Shown here: positions 33,047 to 39,849 of the stretch, in pieces
Numbering within the stretch: position 1 is the stretch's first letter
Layout of the letters: each line of letters begins with the position of its first letter
Origin: Rickettsiales bacterium
Lineage (GTDB): Bacteria; Pseudomonadota; Alphaproteobacteria; Rickettsiales; SXRF01
DNA: 39,849 nt
Direction: 5' to 3'
Assembly (NCBI GenBank): GCA_005792635.1
Contig: SXRF01000123.1
Span: forward strand, 1-39,849
Notes under the pieces: generated by a model
Seen by the model: the letters and a program-made list of their open reading frames with translations, nothing else
What the model was told of the DNA's origin: nothing
The model's database searches: none
Program-made: the position numbers and the translations under genes

Positions 33047-33805
33047 ATGGCTCAGGAAATTCGTTTATACACAACGCAACCACTAAAGGAAAATGCCGAT
33101 ATTTTTTTTGACGGTGGGCAAGCGCATTATTTGAGCATCGTTATGCGCTGCAAGGCTGGTGACAAACTGAGCCTGTTTAACGGCATCGATGGGCAGTGGC
33201 AGGCGGAAATAACACATGTCGGCAAAAAAACTGTAACCGCCGCCGCCATTTCGCAAACCCGTCCACAAATTTCATCACCAGATTTATGGCTGATATTCGC
33301 GCCGATTAAAAATAAAACAGAAATCGTGGTGGAGAAAGCAACCGAGCTTGGGGTTTGCAAAATAATCCCGATTGTCACTCGTCACTGCGTTGTGCGCTCG
33401 GTGAATATAGAAAAACTATCGACGCACGCGGTGGAAGCGGCTGAACAGTGCGAACGCTTAGATATTCCCACCATTGAAACTTACAAAGATCTTTCCTATT
33501 TATTGGGTGATTGGAAAACAGATAGGATATTGCTCTATGGCGACGAAACAGGAGGCGGGGTTTCATTACAGAAAATTTTGCAGAACGCCGATAAAAATGC
33601 GAAATATGCGGTGTTAATTGGCCCAGAAGGTGGCTTTACCGCTGATGAGCTGGAGATGCTTGGCGTTTGTGAATTCGCCAAACCGTTTGGCATGGGTGCG
33701 CGGATTTTGCGAGCCGACACCGCCGCCATCGCCGCCCTTGCCTGCGTTCAGGCAAATAGCGATGATTGGGAGGCAAAACCACATTTTTTGACGCCCATTT
33801 CTTGA
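33047..33805 (+). CDS. rsmE: 16S rRNA (uracil(1498)-N(3))-methyltransferase
   Basis: 252 aa SPOUT enzyme that methylates U1498 of 16S rRNA. The N-terminal PUA-like part has QAHYLSIVMRCKAGDKLSLFNG. The methylase part has KNKTEIVVEKATELGVCKIIPIVTRHCVV, LIGPEGGFTADELEML and MGARILRADTAAIAALACVQ, the knot motif. It is followed by gshA after 25 bases. Confidence 0.95.
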   Translation: MAQEIRLYTTQPLKENADIFFDGGQAHYLSIVMRCKAGDKLSLFNGIDGQWQAEITHVGKKTVTAAAISQTRPQISSPDLWLIFAPIKNKTEIVVEKATELGVCKIIPIVTRHCVVRSVNIEKLSTHAVEAAEQCERLDIPTIETYKDLSYLLGDWKTDRILLYGDETGGGVSLQKILQNADKNAKYAVLIGPEGGFTADELEMLGVCEFAKPFGMGARILRADTAAIAALACVQANSDDWEAKPHFLTPIS

Positions 33806-33830
33806 CGAATATTATAACGAAAGATTTTTA

Positions 33831-35054
33831 ATGACATTGATACTAGCCACCCTAAAAAACCTATATGATACTCGCGGCGATGAGGTGGAGGATTGGCTGG
33901 CGCAGCAGCGCGAGATTGCCGAGCCATTTTTCTATACCTCGGTTGATTTACGCCATTCTGGTCTGCGCCTCGCGCCTGTGGATACGAATTTATTTCCTGC
34001 GGGATTTAACAATCTTTCGCCCGCTGCTCGCGTTCGTGCCACTCGCCAAATCACCAGCTATATGGCGGAGCATTTCCCGACAGCAAAAAACATATTGATT
34101 GTGCCTGAAAATCACACGCGCAATCTCGCTTATTTCGATAATCTAGCCACCTTACAGGAATTATTTTTAGCGTCTGGTCTGAGCGTAAAAATCGGCAATT
34201 TGACGCTCGCTAATGAGGAAAAATTCACCTCGGCAACGGGCGCGGGAATAACCCAATACCCACTAGTTAAAACGGCTGATAAATTGACAATAGGTGATGG
34301 TTTCACGCCTGATATTATCATTATGAATAATGATATGACGGCGGGAATTCCTGATATTCTGCTTGGCGTTGCCCAGCCAATAATTCCGCCCACCAAGATG
34401 GGCTGGTTTCAGCGGCGCAAAAGCACACATTTCGCCGAATACGCAAAGTTAATCGCTGATTTTTCTAGCAAATTCGCTATTGACCCGTGGCTGCTCTGCG
34501 CCCAGTCGCATCAATGCGGACGAGTGGATTTTAAGGATAAAAATTCCCTAACTTGCCTTGCTAAATCGGTGGATACAATAATTGCCAATGCACAAAAAAA
34601 ACACGAGGAATACGGCATCACCGAGCCGCCATATGTTTATATCAAGGCGGATTCAGGCACTTATGGCATGGGGATTATGACGGTGACTTCTGGCGACGAA
34701 GTGCTGGAGCTGAACAAAAAAGAGCGCAATAAAATGCAGGTGATAAAAGAGGGGGCGCGGGTTAGCGAGGTTATAATTCAGGAAGGCATCGCAACCATTG
34801 ACAAGGTGGAAAACGCGCCCGCCGAACCAATGGTTTATTTGATTGATGGCGTGGCTGTGGGCGGTATGTATCGCATCAACGACCAACGCGACACGATGGG
34901 CAACCTGAACGCGGCGGGAATGCGCTTTACTGGGATGTGTGATGAAACCGAGGACGATTGCGGTAAATGGAAAAAAATGCCGAATTGCCATTTTCGCGCC
35001 CATGGCATAATAGCAAGCATCGCAGCACTAGCGGCTGGACGGGAGAATTATTAG
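33831..35054 (+). CDS. gshA: glutamate-cysteine ligase (proteobacterial GshA type)
   Basis: 407 aa, first step of glutathione synthesis. It belongs to the GshA family (Pfam Glu-cys ligase PF08886) found in some proteobacteria, not the E. coli or plant-like types. Features: FFYTSVDLRHSGLRLAPVDTNLFPAGFNNLS at the N-terminus, MNNDMTAGIPDILLGVAQPIIPP, YVYIKADSGTYGMGIMTV, VIIQEGIATID and MVYLIDGVAVGGMYRIND. These resemble ATP-grasp metal and nucleotide loops. It is followed almost directly by a BolA gene. Confidence 0.93.
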   Translation: MTLILATLKNLYDTRGDEVEDWLAQQREIAEPFFYTSVDLRHSGLRLAPVDTNLFPAGFNNLSPAARVRATRQITSYMAEHFPTAKNILIVPENHTRNLAYFDNLATLQELFLASGLSVKIGNLTLANEEKFTSATGAGITQYPLVKTADKLTIGDGFTPDIIIMNNDMTAGIPDILLGVAQPIIPPTKMGWFQRRKSTHFAEYAKLIADFSSKFAIDPWLLCAQSHQCGRVDFKDKNSLTCLAKSVDTIIANAQKKHEEYGITEPPYVYIKADSGTYGMGIMTVTSGDEVLELNKKERNKMQVIKEGARVSEVIIQEGIATIDKVENAPAEPMVYLIDGVAVGGMYRINDQRDTMGNLNAAGMRFTGMCDETEDDCGKWKKMPNCHFRAHGIIASIAALAAGRENY

Positions 35055-35055
35055 C

Positions 35056-35334
35056 GTGAACATAAAAAACCAAATGGCGGATAAAATTCGCACTGCTTTT
35101 ACGCCGCATCACATTGAAATATTTGATGAAAGCCATAAGCACGCGGGGCATTCGGGAAATCCTGATGGTAAGTCCGAAACCCATATCGGAATAGTTATCG
35201 TTTCTGATTGTTTTGCTGGTAAATCGCGCATCGACCGCGCTCGCAGTGTGCATAGCTTGCTTGCCGAGGAAATAAAACAAATCCACGCGCTAACGCTGCT
35301 TAAAACGATGACAGTTGCAGAATTCAATAAATAA
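35056..35334 (+). CDS. bolA: BolA-family protein
   Basis: 92 aa from a GTG start with GGGAG ten bases upstream; an internal ATG (MADKIRTAF) is possible. BolA proteins work with monothiol glutaredoxins in iron-sulfur or iron regulation. Conserved pieces are IEIFDESHKHAGH, ETHIGIVIVSDCFAGKSRIDRARSVHSLLAEE and IHALTLLKTM. It sits one base after gshA, which fits a link to glutathione and glutaredoxin. Confidence 0.9.
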   Translation: MNIKNQMADKIRTAFTPHHIEIFDESHKHAGHSGNPDGKSETHIGIVIVSDCFAGKSRIDRARSVHSLLAEEIKQIHALTLLKTMTVAEFNK

Positions 35335-35349
35335 TGTCATACTGCGAAA

Positions 35350-35496
35350 ATGAATAGAGAAAATAACGCGAAAGGCGAAAAGCCGAGTAAAAAATCGCAA
35401 GCGCAGGCAAAACAGGAAAAGCTAGCGGCGGCTTTGCGGGCGAATTTGCGTCGCAGGAAGGTTGCGCTTGCTGCGGATAGTGAGGTGGAAAAATGA
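35350..35496 (+). CDS. small basic protein (48 aa), below the ORF-track cutoff
   Basis: 48 codons, ATG to TGA: MNRENNAKGEKPSKKSQAQ, then KLAAALRANLRRRKVALAADSEVEK. The middle resembles the short KxxRLAAALRxNLxxRK proteins found in many alphaproteobacteria; I know of no assigned function. It begins 15 bases after the BolA gene, and its stop overlaps the next start as ATGA, which supports real translation. Confidence 0.6.
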   Translation: MNRENNAKGEKPSKKSQAQAKQEKLAAALRANLRRRKVALAADSEVEK

Positions 35497-35789
35497 TTTT
35501 TGGACACCGCCCAGCTTCTAAGCAAGATAAGAAAAAAGCCCAGCTTAAAAAAAATCGCTTTAATCAGGAGTTTTTTAACTTTGTGCGGATGCGCTCGCTA
35601 GATGCGGAGCGCGTTGAGTTGCTTGAAGAATCCCGCGAGAAGCCAAAACGCGAGGAAAAAGAGGATAAAGAAATCTGGAGCGCGAAAGTCGAGCAAATCC
35701 GCAACCGCTTGACGGGCAAAAAACGAGAAAGCACCGACCGCTGGAATCGCTTCGCAGGGACAGAAGGCGGCGGCGGGCGAGGTCGCTAG
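35493..35789 (+). CDS. hypothetical highly charged protein
   Basis: 98 aa, very rich in Lys, Arg and Glu: MIFGHRPASKQDKKKAQLKKNRF, QEFFNFVRMRSLDAERVELLEE, then a charged helix and a Gly-rich end. No family recognised. The ATGA overlap with the preceding small gene suggests coupled translation. A nucleic-acid or ribosome association is possible from composition only. It ends 20 bases before the ctpA stop, which converges. Confidence 0.5.
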   Translation: MIFGHRPASKQDKKKAQLKKNRFNQEFFNFVRMRSLDAERVELLEESREKPKREEKEDKEIWSAKVEQIRNRLTGKKRESTDRWNRFAGTEGGGGRGR

Positions 35790-35808
35790 CAAATTTCTGA
35801 ACAGAACC

Positions 35809-37218
35809 CTATTTATCCGCCGCCGATGCTTGACTATAGACATTGAGGGCGCGGATGAGGTCGATAGCTCGTTGCAACTGGAAGTCTTCCGCTGATTCAG
35901 CATCCGTCTTTTTCGCCAACGCATCTTTATCTTTCGCTCCGTTCTTATCCTTACTGTCTTTATCCTTATCAGAAACAGGCTTTTCTGGCGCAGATTTATC
36001 TGTCACTGGTTTCTCTGGCGCAGCAGCATCCTTCTTGTCTTTTTTCTTGTCCTGAAGATTATCCAGCCTTCCGCGAAGCTCAGCTTCTTTACGCATTTTG
36101 TCAGCACCCTTCAGCAGCTCAATCTTCGCTGGTTGCACTTCAATATCAGGCGTGATCCCTTTGTTTTGGATAGAATTACCCGATGGAGTATAATACCGCG
36201 CGGTGGTCAGGCGGATTGCACCATGCTCAGGAATTGGAATAACTGTCTGCACCGAGCCTTTGCCAAAGCTTTTTACACCGAGTATCACCGCTCGTTTATG
36301 GTCTTGCAAAGCACCTGCGACAATTTCAGAAGCTGAAGCCGAGCCATTATTAATAAGCACCACCACAGGGATATTATCAGCAACCAGCTCATTGCCTGCT
36401 TTCGCGCTGTAGCGTTTAGTCTTTTGTGGGTCGCGTTCACGGGTGGAAACCACCTCACCTTGCTTAAGGAAAGCGTCAGAAACAGAAACTGCTTGCTCGA
36501 GAAGCCCACCCGGATTATTGCGTAAATCGAGCACTACGCCGCGCAGCTTTGGCAAATCTTTTTGAATGCGTTTGAATTCCTCGCGCATTAAATCCGTGGT
36601 TTTTTCAGTGAATTGGGTAACGCGCAAATAAGCAATGTCGTCACCTTCTGACCGTGCTTTTGAAGATTTTACCTCAATAACCGCGCGGGTAATGGTAACC
36701 TCAAGCGGCTCGAGAGCGTCCTCCCGTATGATGGTTAGCTTCACCTTGGAATCCACCGCGCCGCGCATTTTCTCAACCGCTTCGGAAAGGCTAAGCCCAA
36801 AAACATCCGTGTCATCGATGCGGGCGATATAATCCCCAGATTTAACCCCTGCCTTGAAGGCTGGCGTATCATCAATCGGCGTCACCACTTTCACCAAACC
36901 ATTTTCCATGGTCACTTCAATGCCAAGTCCGCCAAATTCGCCCTTGGTTTGCACTTGCATTTCCTTGAAGGCTTTTTCGTTCATATATGCCGAGTGCGGG
37001 TCAAGCGAGGAAAGCATCCCGTTCATCGCTGCTTCCACGAGGTCGCTATCTTTTACTTCCTCAACATAATCGCTGCGGATACGGTCAAACACATCGCCAA
37101 ACAGCCCGAGCAATTGCAAAGTATCGTTTTTTTCCGCATAAGAAACCACAGGCGCGAGCAACAGCGGTGTAGCGATTGCGAGGCTGGAAACTAGGCAGAT
37201 CTTGGTGATGCGACGCAT
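35809..37218 (-). CDS. ctpA: C-terminal processing peptidase (S41 family)
   Basis: 469 aa from the ATG at 37218; the track adds six codons from a TTG. A signal peptide (ITKICLVSSLAIATPLLLAPVVSYA) precedes a PDZ domain (GIEVTMENGLVKVVTPIDDTPAFKAGVKSGDYI) and the S41 domain. The serine motif INNGSASASEIVAGAL is near residue 295 and the lysine motif KSFGKGSVQTVIP near 320. The C-terminus has a long Lys/Asp-rich low-complexity tail with EKPV-T/S-DK repeated, then a final helix (FQLQRAIDLIRALNV). Acts in the periplasm. It follows recO on the same strand. Confidence 0.93.
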   Translation of the reverse strand: MRRITKICLVSSLAIATPLLLAPVVSYAEKNDTLQLLGLFGDVFDRIRSDYVEEVKDSDLVEAAMNGMLSSLDPHSAYMNEKAFKEMQVQTKGEFGGLGIEVTMENGLVKVVTPIDDTPAFKAGVKSGDYIARIDDTDVFGLSLSEAVEKMRGAVDSKVKLTIIREDALEPLEVTITRAVIEVKSSKARSEGDDIAYLRVTQFTEKTTDLMREEFKRIQKDLPKLRGVVLDLRNNPGGLLEQAVSVSDAFLKQGEVVSTRERDPQKTKRYSAKAGNELVADNIPVVVLINNGSASASEIVAGALQDHKRAVILGVKSFGKGSVQTVIPIPEHGAIRLTTARYYTPSGNSIQNKGITPDIEVQPAKIELLKGADKMRKEAELRGRLDNLQDKKKDKKDAAAPEKPVTDKSAPEKPVSDKDKDSKDKNGAKDKDALAKKTDAESAEDFQLQRAIDLIRALNVYSQASAADK

Positions 37219-37246
37219 AAAATTGATAAACTCCAATTTGGTTTAT

Positions 37247-38008
37247 TTATAAGAGTGGATTATTGGATGATTCGCCGTTCAATTTCAAGCACTCAATTTC
37301 AAATAATGCAATTAGGCGTGTCCTGACGGCGGGAAGTTTTTTCCCGTGTGGTGCGAGCAGTGAATGCTCCAAGAAATAGCCTGTAAGCGCAAGCCCTGCG
37401 AGTATTTGTTTATGGCTGGCAGCATTATTTCCTAACAAAAACTCTGGCAATGCTAGTAGTTTCGCCTTGTACGGCTCGCCAGCCTGCGCGCAAACCGCAC
37501 GACCTGACTTTGGTGAAACGAAGATAAGCTCATCTGTGCGCCCAGTCGCCGCACACTCGCTCAAATCCAGCCCGAAGCCACATTCCGAAAGGATTTCCAG
37601 CTCCAATTTAACATAATCCTCCCACCAATCGTCTTTGGCAATTAGTGTGTGCAAAAACTCATGAAATACCGCAAAAAGCTTGGGGTATGGGTGGCGTTCA
37701 GGTAGCACAAGTTCCAGAATCGAGCAAGCCGAGGAAAGAGCAGATAGCTTGCCAGCATCGCTCATCAAATGTGCGGCGTGTGCCTCTAAAAGTTCCAGTT
37801 TGAACGCGCCAAGTTGCTCCGAAAGCCGAGCATTCCAAGCCGCACCAACAACATTCCCCGCCTGCACCACACCACGATTATTCTTGGAATTCGCACCGCG
37901 CATCACGCCCGCATATAAACCATGCTCCCGCGCTAAAACGCGCAGCACCGCGCCGCTCTCGCCATATTTGCGAGCGGAAAGTATAATTGCGGCATCTGAC
38001 CAATGCAT
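37247..38008 (-). CDS. recO: DNA repair protein RecO
   Basis: 253 aa. RecO helps RecR load RecA at single-strand gaps. The N-terminal OB fold begins WSDAAIILSARKYGESGAVLRVLAREHGLYAGVMRGANSK; the helical part has LSSACSILELVLPERHPYPKLFAVFHEFLHTL. The zinc-finger-like region CGFGLDLSECAATG with a later C is usual for alphaproteobacteria. It lies three bases downstream of the higA stop and is followed by ctpA after 28 bases. Confidence 0.92.
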   Translation of the reverse strand: MHWSDAAIILSARKYGESGAVLRVLAREHGLYAGVMRGANSKNNRGVVQAGNVVGAAWNARLSEQLGAFKLELLEAHAAHLMSDAGKLSALSSACSILELVLPERHPYPKLFAVFHEFLHTLIAKDDWWEDYVKLELEILSECGFGLDLSECAATGRTDELIFVSPKSGRAVCAQAGEPYKAKLLALPEFLLGNNAASHKQILAGLALTGYFLEHSLLAPHGKKLPAVRTRLIALFEIECLKLNGESSNNPLL

Positions 38009-38011
38009 TTT

Positions 38012-38359
38012 TTATGCGCTAAACCCTGCGTTCATAGCAGAAATAATAAATGGTTTGATATGGCTTATTTCATTATGCAGCCGCTTCTCCGTGTGCCACA
38101 AATCATAGCCTCGTTGTTTGTTTAGCCATAAATCAGCCGTTGTCCCAAATGCTTTACCAAGACGCACTGCCATCTCTGGGCTGATACTAGTATGCTCATT
38201 TAACAATCGCGAAATTGCCTTGCGCTCCACACCCAAACGCTCAGCCACTTCTTTTATGGTTAGCCCAAGCGGTTCAATATATAGCATTTTTAGAGCTTCC
38301 GCTGGATGAGGGGGATTATACATATCGCCGTCACATTCTATTTCTGTTTTTTTGCCCAT
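38012..38359 (-). CDS. higA: HigA-type antitoxin (HTH)
   Basis: 115 aa. A helix-turn-helix of the HigA/VapI family: [71 protein letters not shown]. The closing N-x-Q-x-x-Y-D-L-W is diagnostic. AGAGGT is in Shine-Dalgarno position. It follows the toxin gene by 11 bases and probably represses the operon through the palindrome at 38640-38659. Confidence 0.92.
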   Translation of the reverse strand: MGKKTEIECDGDMYNPPHPAEALKMLYIEPLGLTIKEVAERLGVERKAISRLLNEHTSISPEMAVRLGKAFGTTADLWLNKQRGYDLWHTEKRLHNEISHIKPFIISAMNAGFSA

Positions 38360-38370
38360 TCTATACCTCT

Positions 38371-38649
38371 TTAGTGGTAGTCCACATAATCAACAATACT
38401 TACATTTTCATTTTCAAAAACAAAGGTTATGCGCCAATTTCCATTCACCTTCATTGCCCATAATCCCCTTTTATCACCCTTGAGCGGATGCAGACCAGAA
38501 TTTGGGAAATTTATATCATTAATTGTTTTTGCTGTATTCAAATGCTGCAATACCACTCGTAATTTCGGAGCGTGCTTTGCCTGAATGCCAGCGGTTGAAC
38601 CAGTTTTGAAAAACCGCTCCAGCCCTTTATGTATGAATGATACAATCAT
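38371..38649 (-). CDS. higB: HigB-type toxin (RelE superfamily)
   Basis: 92 aa from the ATG at 38649; the track begins at a TTG twelve codons upstream. The toxin pattern is typical: [40 protein letters not shown], then [45 protein letters not shown]. The conserved L-H-x-L-K-G, W-x-[ILM]-x-V-[NS]-x-N-W-R-I-x-F is complete. It precedes its antitoxin, as is usual for higBA. HigB toxins cleave mRNA on ribosomes. Confidence 0.93.
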   Translation of the reverse strand: MIVSFIHKGLERFFKTGSTAGIQAKHAPKLRVVLQHLNTAKTINDINFPNSGLHPLKGDKRGLWAMKVNGNWRITFVFENENVSIVDYVDYH

Positions 38650-38659
38650 CTTATTGTAT
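38640..38659. promoter_or_regulatory. putative higBA operator
   Basis: Perfect inverted repeat ATACAAT-N6-ATTGTAT. The higB start codon lies in its six-base spacer, so repressor binding here would block the start of the operon directly. Confidence 0.5.
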
Positions 38660-38693
38660 GTACCACGATAAGGGACAAAAAGCAAGTTAAATT

Positions 38694-39849
38694 TTACCGA
38701 ACATCCACCAGCTTCGCGCCTCTAAACTGCGAAAGTGCGCTGGCGATTAACGGGTGAGTGGAAAGTTCGCTCATGGTTCGTTCTTTTTGCTCTTTTTCTT
38801 GCGCGGCGAGTGGTTTTTCACCCTCGGCGGTTGAGGCAATTATTTTCCAAGATGCCCCCGTCCATTTGGTTAACAAATCGCCAATTTTTCCTGCAAAATC
38901 GCGTGGTAATTCCTTAGCGATATTAAGCTCTATTTTTCCCGCCTCAAACGCAACCAAACAAACATGATTTTTTAGCTGATCATAGAGCAAATATTCGTTG
39001 TTTTTTTTGAATAGCTCTACGGCTTGCGGGAAGCTGGTTATCGGTTGTCGGTTATCGGTTATCTGTTCTTTTTCCGACAACTGATAACTGACAACTGACA
39101 ACTGCTCCCCTAATTCAAGAGTTTTTTTTTCTGTCGTTTCCGCAGCAAGGTTTTTAATCGCCTCGGCGGGTGTCGGCAGGTTGGCGGCATACGCCACGCG
39201 CACCAGCAACATTTCCAGCGCGGATAGCGGCGATGGCGCAAGTTTCACCTCGGAAACGCCTTTTAGCAGCATTTGCCACAGCCGCGTAAGCACAGGCATA
39301 GACAGCGCGTCCGCCAGTTTTTTTGCCGCTGTGCGGTCATATTCCGAAAGCGTGACATCATTCAGCGCGGCGGGAGAAATCTTCGCCCGCGTCACCAGAT
39401 GGACAATCGCCAGCGCGTCATTAACCAACATCAGCGGGTCAGAACCTGCCGCATACTGCGCTTCCGCCTCTGCCAGAGCCTCCGCCATCTCGCCTTTGAG
39501 GAGCAATTCCAGCAGGCGGAAAGTTGCCGAGTGATCCGCCGCCCCTATCATCTGGCGCACAGCGGCGGTGGTCACGCGCATCTGCCCGCTTTCCTCCACG
39601 CCCCTTGCAATCGCTTGGTCAAGCAGCGACAAGGAATCGCGCACCGAGCCTTCAGCGGCAAGGGCAATCAGCGTGAGCGCCTCTTCCTCCGCCTCAACGC
39701 TTTCTTTCCTTGCGATATTGGATAGATGGTTCGCCAGCATTTCGCTGTCAATGCGCTTCAAATCGAAGCGTTGGCAGCGCGATAAAATGGTCACGGGGAT
39801 TTTGCGGGCTTCGGTGGTGGCAAAAATAAATTTCACATGCGGCGGCGGC
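38694..39849 (-). CDS. dnaX: DNA polymerase III subunit gamma/tau, C-terminal part (5' end outside window)
   Basis: The reading frame stays open to the right edge (PPPHVKFIFATTEARKIPVTILSRCQRFDLKRI), so the gene is partial at its 5' end. The visible part covers the end of the AAA domain, domain II (AAEGSVRDSLSLLDQAIA) and the collar domain III, then a linker and a C-terminal tau region (FPQAVELFKKNNEYLLYDQLKNHVCLVAF...WTGASWKI). The linker contains a run of nine A residues (39122-39130, coding strand) and an in-frame heptamer array encoding QLSVVSYQLSEKEQITDNRQPITS. Both alternative frames stop just after the A run. It lies 44 bases upstream of higB on the same strand. Confidence 0.93.
   Translation of the reverse strand, partial: PPPHVKFIFATTEARKIPVTILSRCQRFDLKRIDSEMLANHLSNIARKESVEAEEEALTLIALAAEGSVRDSLSLLDQAIARGVEESGQMRVTTAAVRQMIGAADHSATFRLLELLLKGEMAEALAEAEAQYAAGSDPLMLVNDALAIVHLVTRAKISPAALNDVTLSEYDRTAAKKLADALSMPVLTRLWQMLLKGVSEVKLAPSPLSALEMLLVRVAYAANLPTPAEAIKNLAAETTEKKTLELGEQLSVVSYQLSEKEQITDNRQPITSFPQAVELFKKNNEYLLYDQLKNHVCLVAFEAGKIELNIAKELPRDFAGKIGDLLTKWTGASWKIIASTAEGEKPLAAQEKEQKERTMSELSTHPLIASALSQFRGAKLVDVR
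39037..39102. repeat. inverted pair of heptamer arrays inside dnaX
   Basis: First array: GGTTATC, GGTTGTC, GGTTATC, GGTTATC. After a T-rich spacer comes the second array: CGACAAC, TGATAAC, TGACAAC, TGACAAC. The second is close to the reverse complement of the first, so the transcript could form a long hairpin. The units are those of the array in cobN. The frame is kept, giving about 22 extra residues in the linker. Confidence 0.85.
39122..39130 (-). other. A9 slippery run in dnaX
   Basis: The coding strand reads GAA AAA AAA ACT, containing nine consecutive A residues. One added base leads to a TGA at 39117-39115; one lost base leads to a TAG at 39112-39110. Transcriptional slippage at an A9 run produces gamma in Thermus thermophilus dnaX, and E. 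coli uses A-rich ribosomal frameshifting. A similar event here is inferred, not shown. Confidence 0.45.

Noticed and set aside
35337-35525. 62-aa minus-strand ORF opposite the small genes after bolA
   Set aside because: Antisense to the coupled 48- and 98-codon genes; Ala/Phe-rich shadow without a start signal.
1-39849. tRNA, rRNA genes or a CRISPR array
   Set aside because: No cloverleaf-like, rRNA-like or regularly spaced repeat-spacer pattern was seen; the tandem repeats found have no spacers.

Overview
The window looks like a chromosomal segment of an alphaproteobacterium of moderate to low GC content. Supporting this are the aerobic (cobG/cobN-type) cobalamin pathway, a proteobacterial GshA, BolA, a DUF465 small protein, hemF, and a Caulobacter-like sigma-54 promoter in front of flagellar hook genes. 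The isolated virB8-virB9 pair, the prepilin-like gene and the many small palindromic and tandem repeats recall Rickettsiales and related deep alphaproteobacterial lineages. I cannot fix the order from this sequence alone.

Layout. (1) 1-865: left edge with the N-terminus of an IS630-type transposase, a truncated copy of the cobM 5' end, and a RelE/RelB-type toxin-antitoxin pair. (2) 866-11774: cobalamin region. One long minus-strand operon reads cobT-bluB-DUF1636-cobW-cobN-cobG-cobH-cobI-cobJ, with most junctions overlapping as ATGA. It is flanked by cobS (divergent) and cobM (convergent). These genes cover several corrin-ring methylations, the CobN chelatase subunit, dimethylbenzimidazole synthesis and nucleotide-loop assembly. 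cobA, cobF, cobK, cobL, cobB, cobQ, cobO, cobP/U and cobC/D must lie elsewhere or be absent. (3) 11771-12112: small conserved-looking hypothetical gene with its own good sigma-70 promoter. (4) 12306-17939: fliK-flgD-flgE on the minus strand behind a near-perfect sigma-54 promoter. (5) 18215-21761: virB8-virB9-gpsA-nadA on the plus strand. (6) 21767-25768: hemF, a prepilin-like protein, trmL, bamD and queC. (7) 25815-28190: a 135-bp palindrome, a DMT/EamA transporter and dctA. (8) 28400-31438: rpsB and tsf, unusually separated by a predicted Fe(II)/2-oxoglutarate oxygenase gene. (9) 31439-35789: cdsA, a DUF465 protein, rsmE, gshA, a BolA protein and two small charged proteins. (10) 35809-39849: ctpA, recO, a HigB/HigA toxin-antitoxin pair and the 3' part of dnaX.

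Two repeat systems run through the window. The first is short tandem heptamer/octamer repeats resembling cyanobacterial STRR. They lie in-frame inside cobN (twice) and dnaX, and directly before the start codons of cobT and flgE, where they appear to supply or abut the Shine-Dalgarno sequence. The second is roughly 85-100 bp palindromic elements with GTCATCCC-type termini. One is inserted in-frame in cobG, a half copy lies in-frame in cobN, and one is intergenic before cdsA. This resembles the Rickettsia palindromic elements in behaviour.

The strongest candidate for something undescribed is in dnaX. A run of nine A residues on the coding strand is followed by the heptamer array, which can fold into a hairpin, and both alternative frames stop within a few codons. 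That arrangement could produce a short gamma subunit by slippage. The oxygenase inside the rpsB-tsf operon, the enlarged EF-Ts and the hook protein carrying three phage-tail-like modules also deserve attention. All functions are assigned by reading the sequences; no database search was possible.
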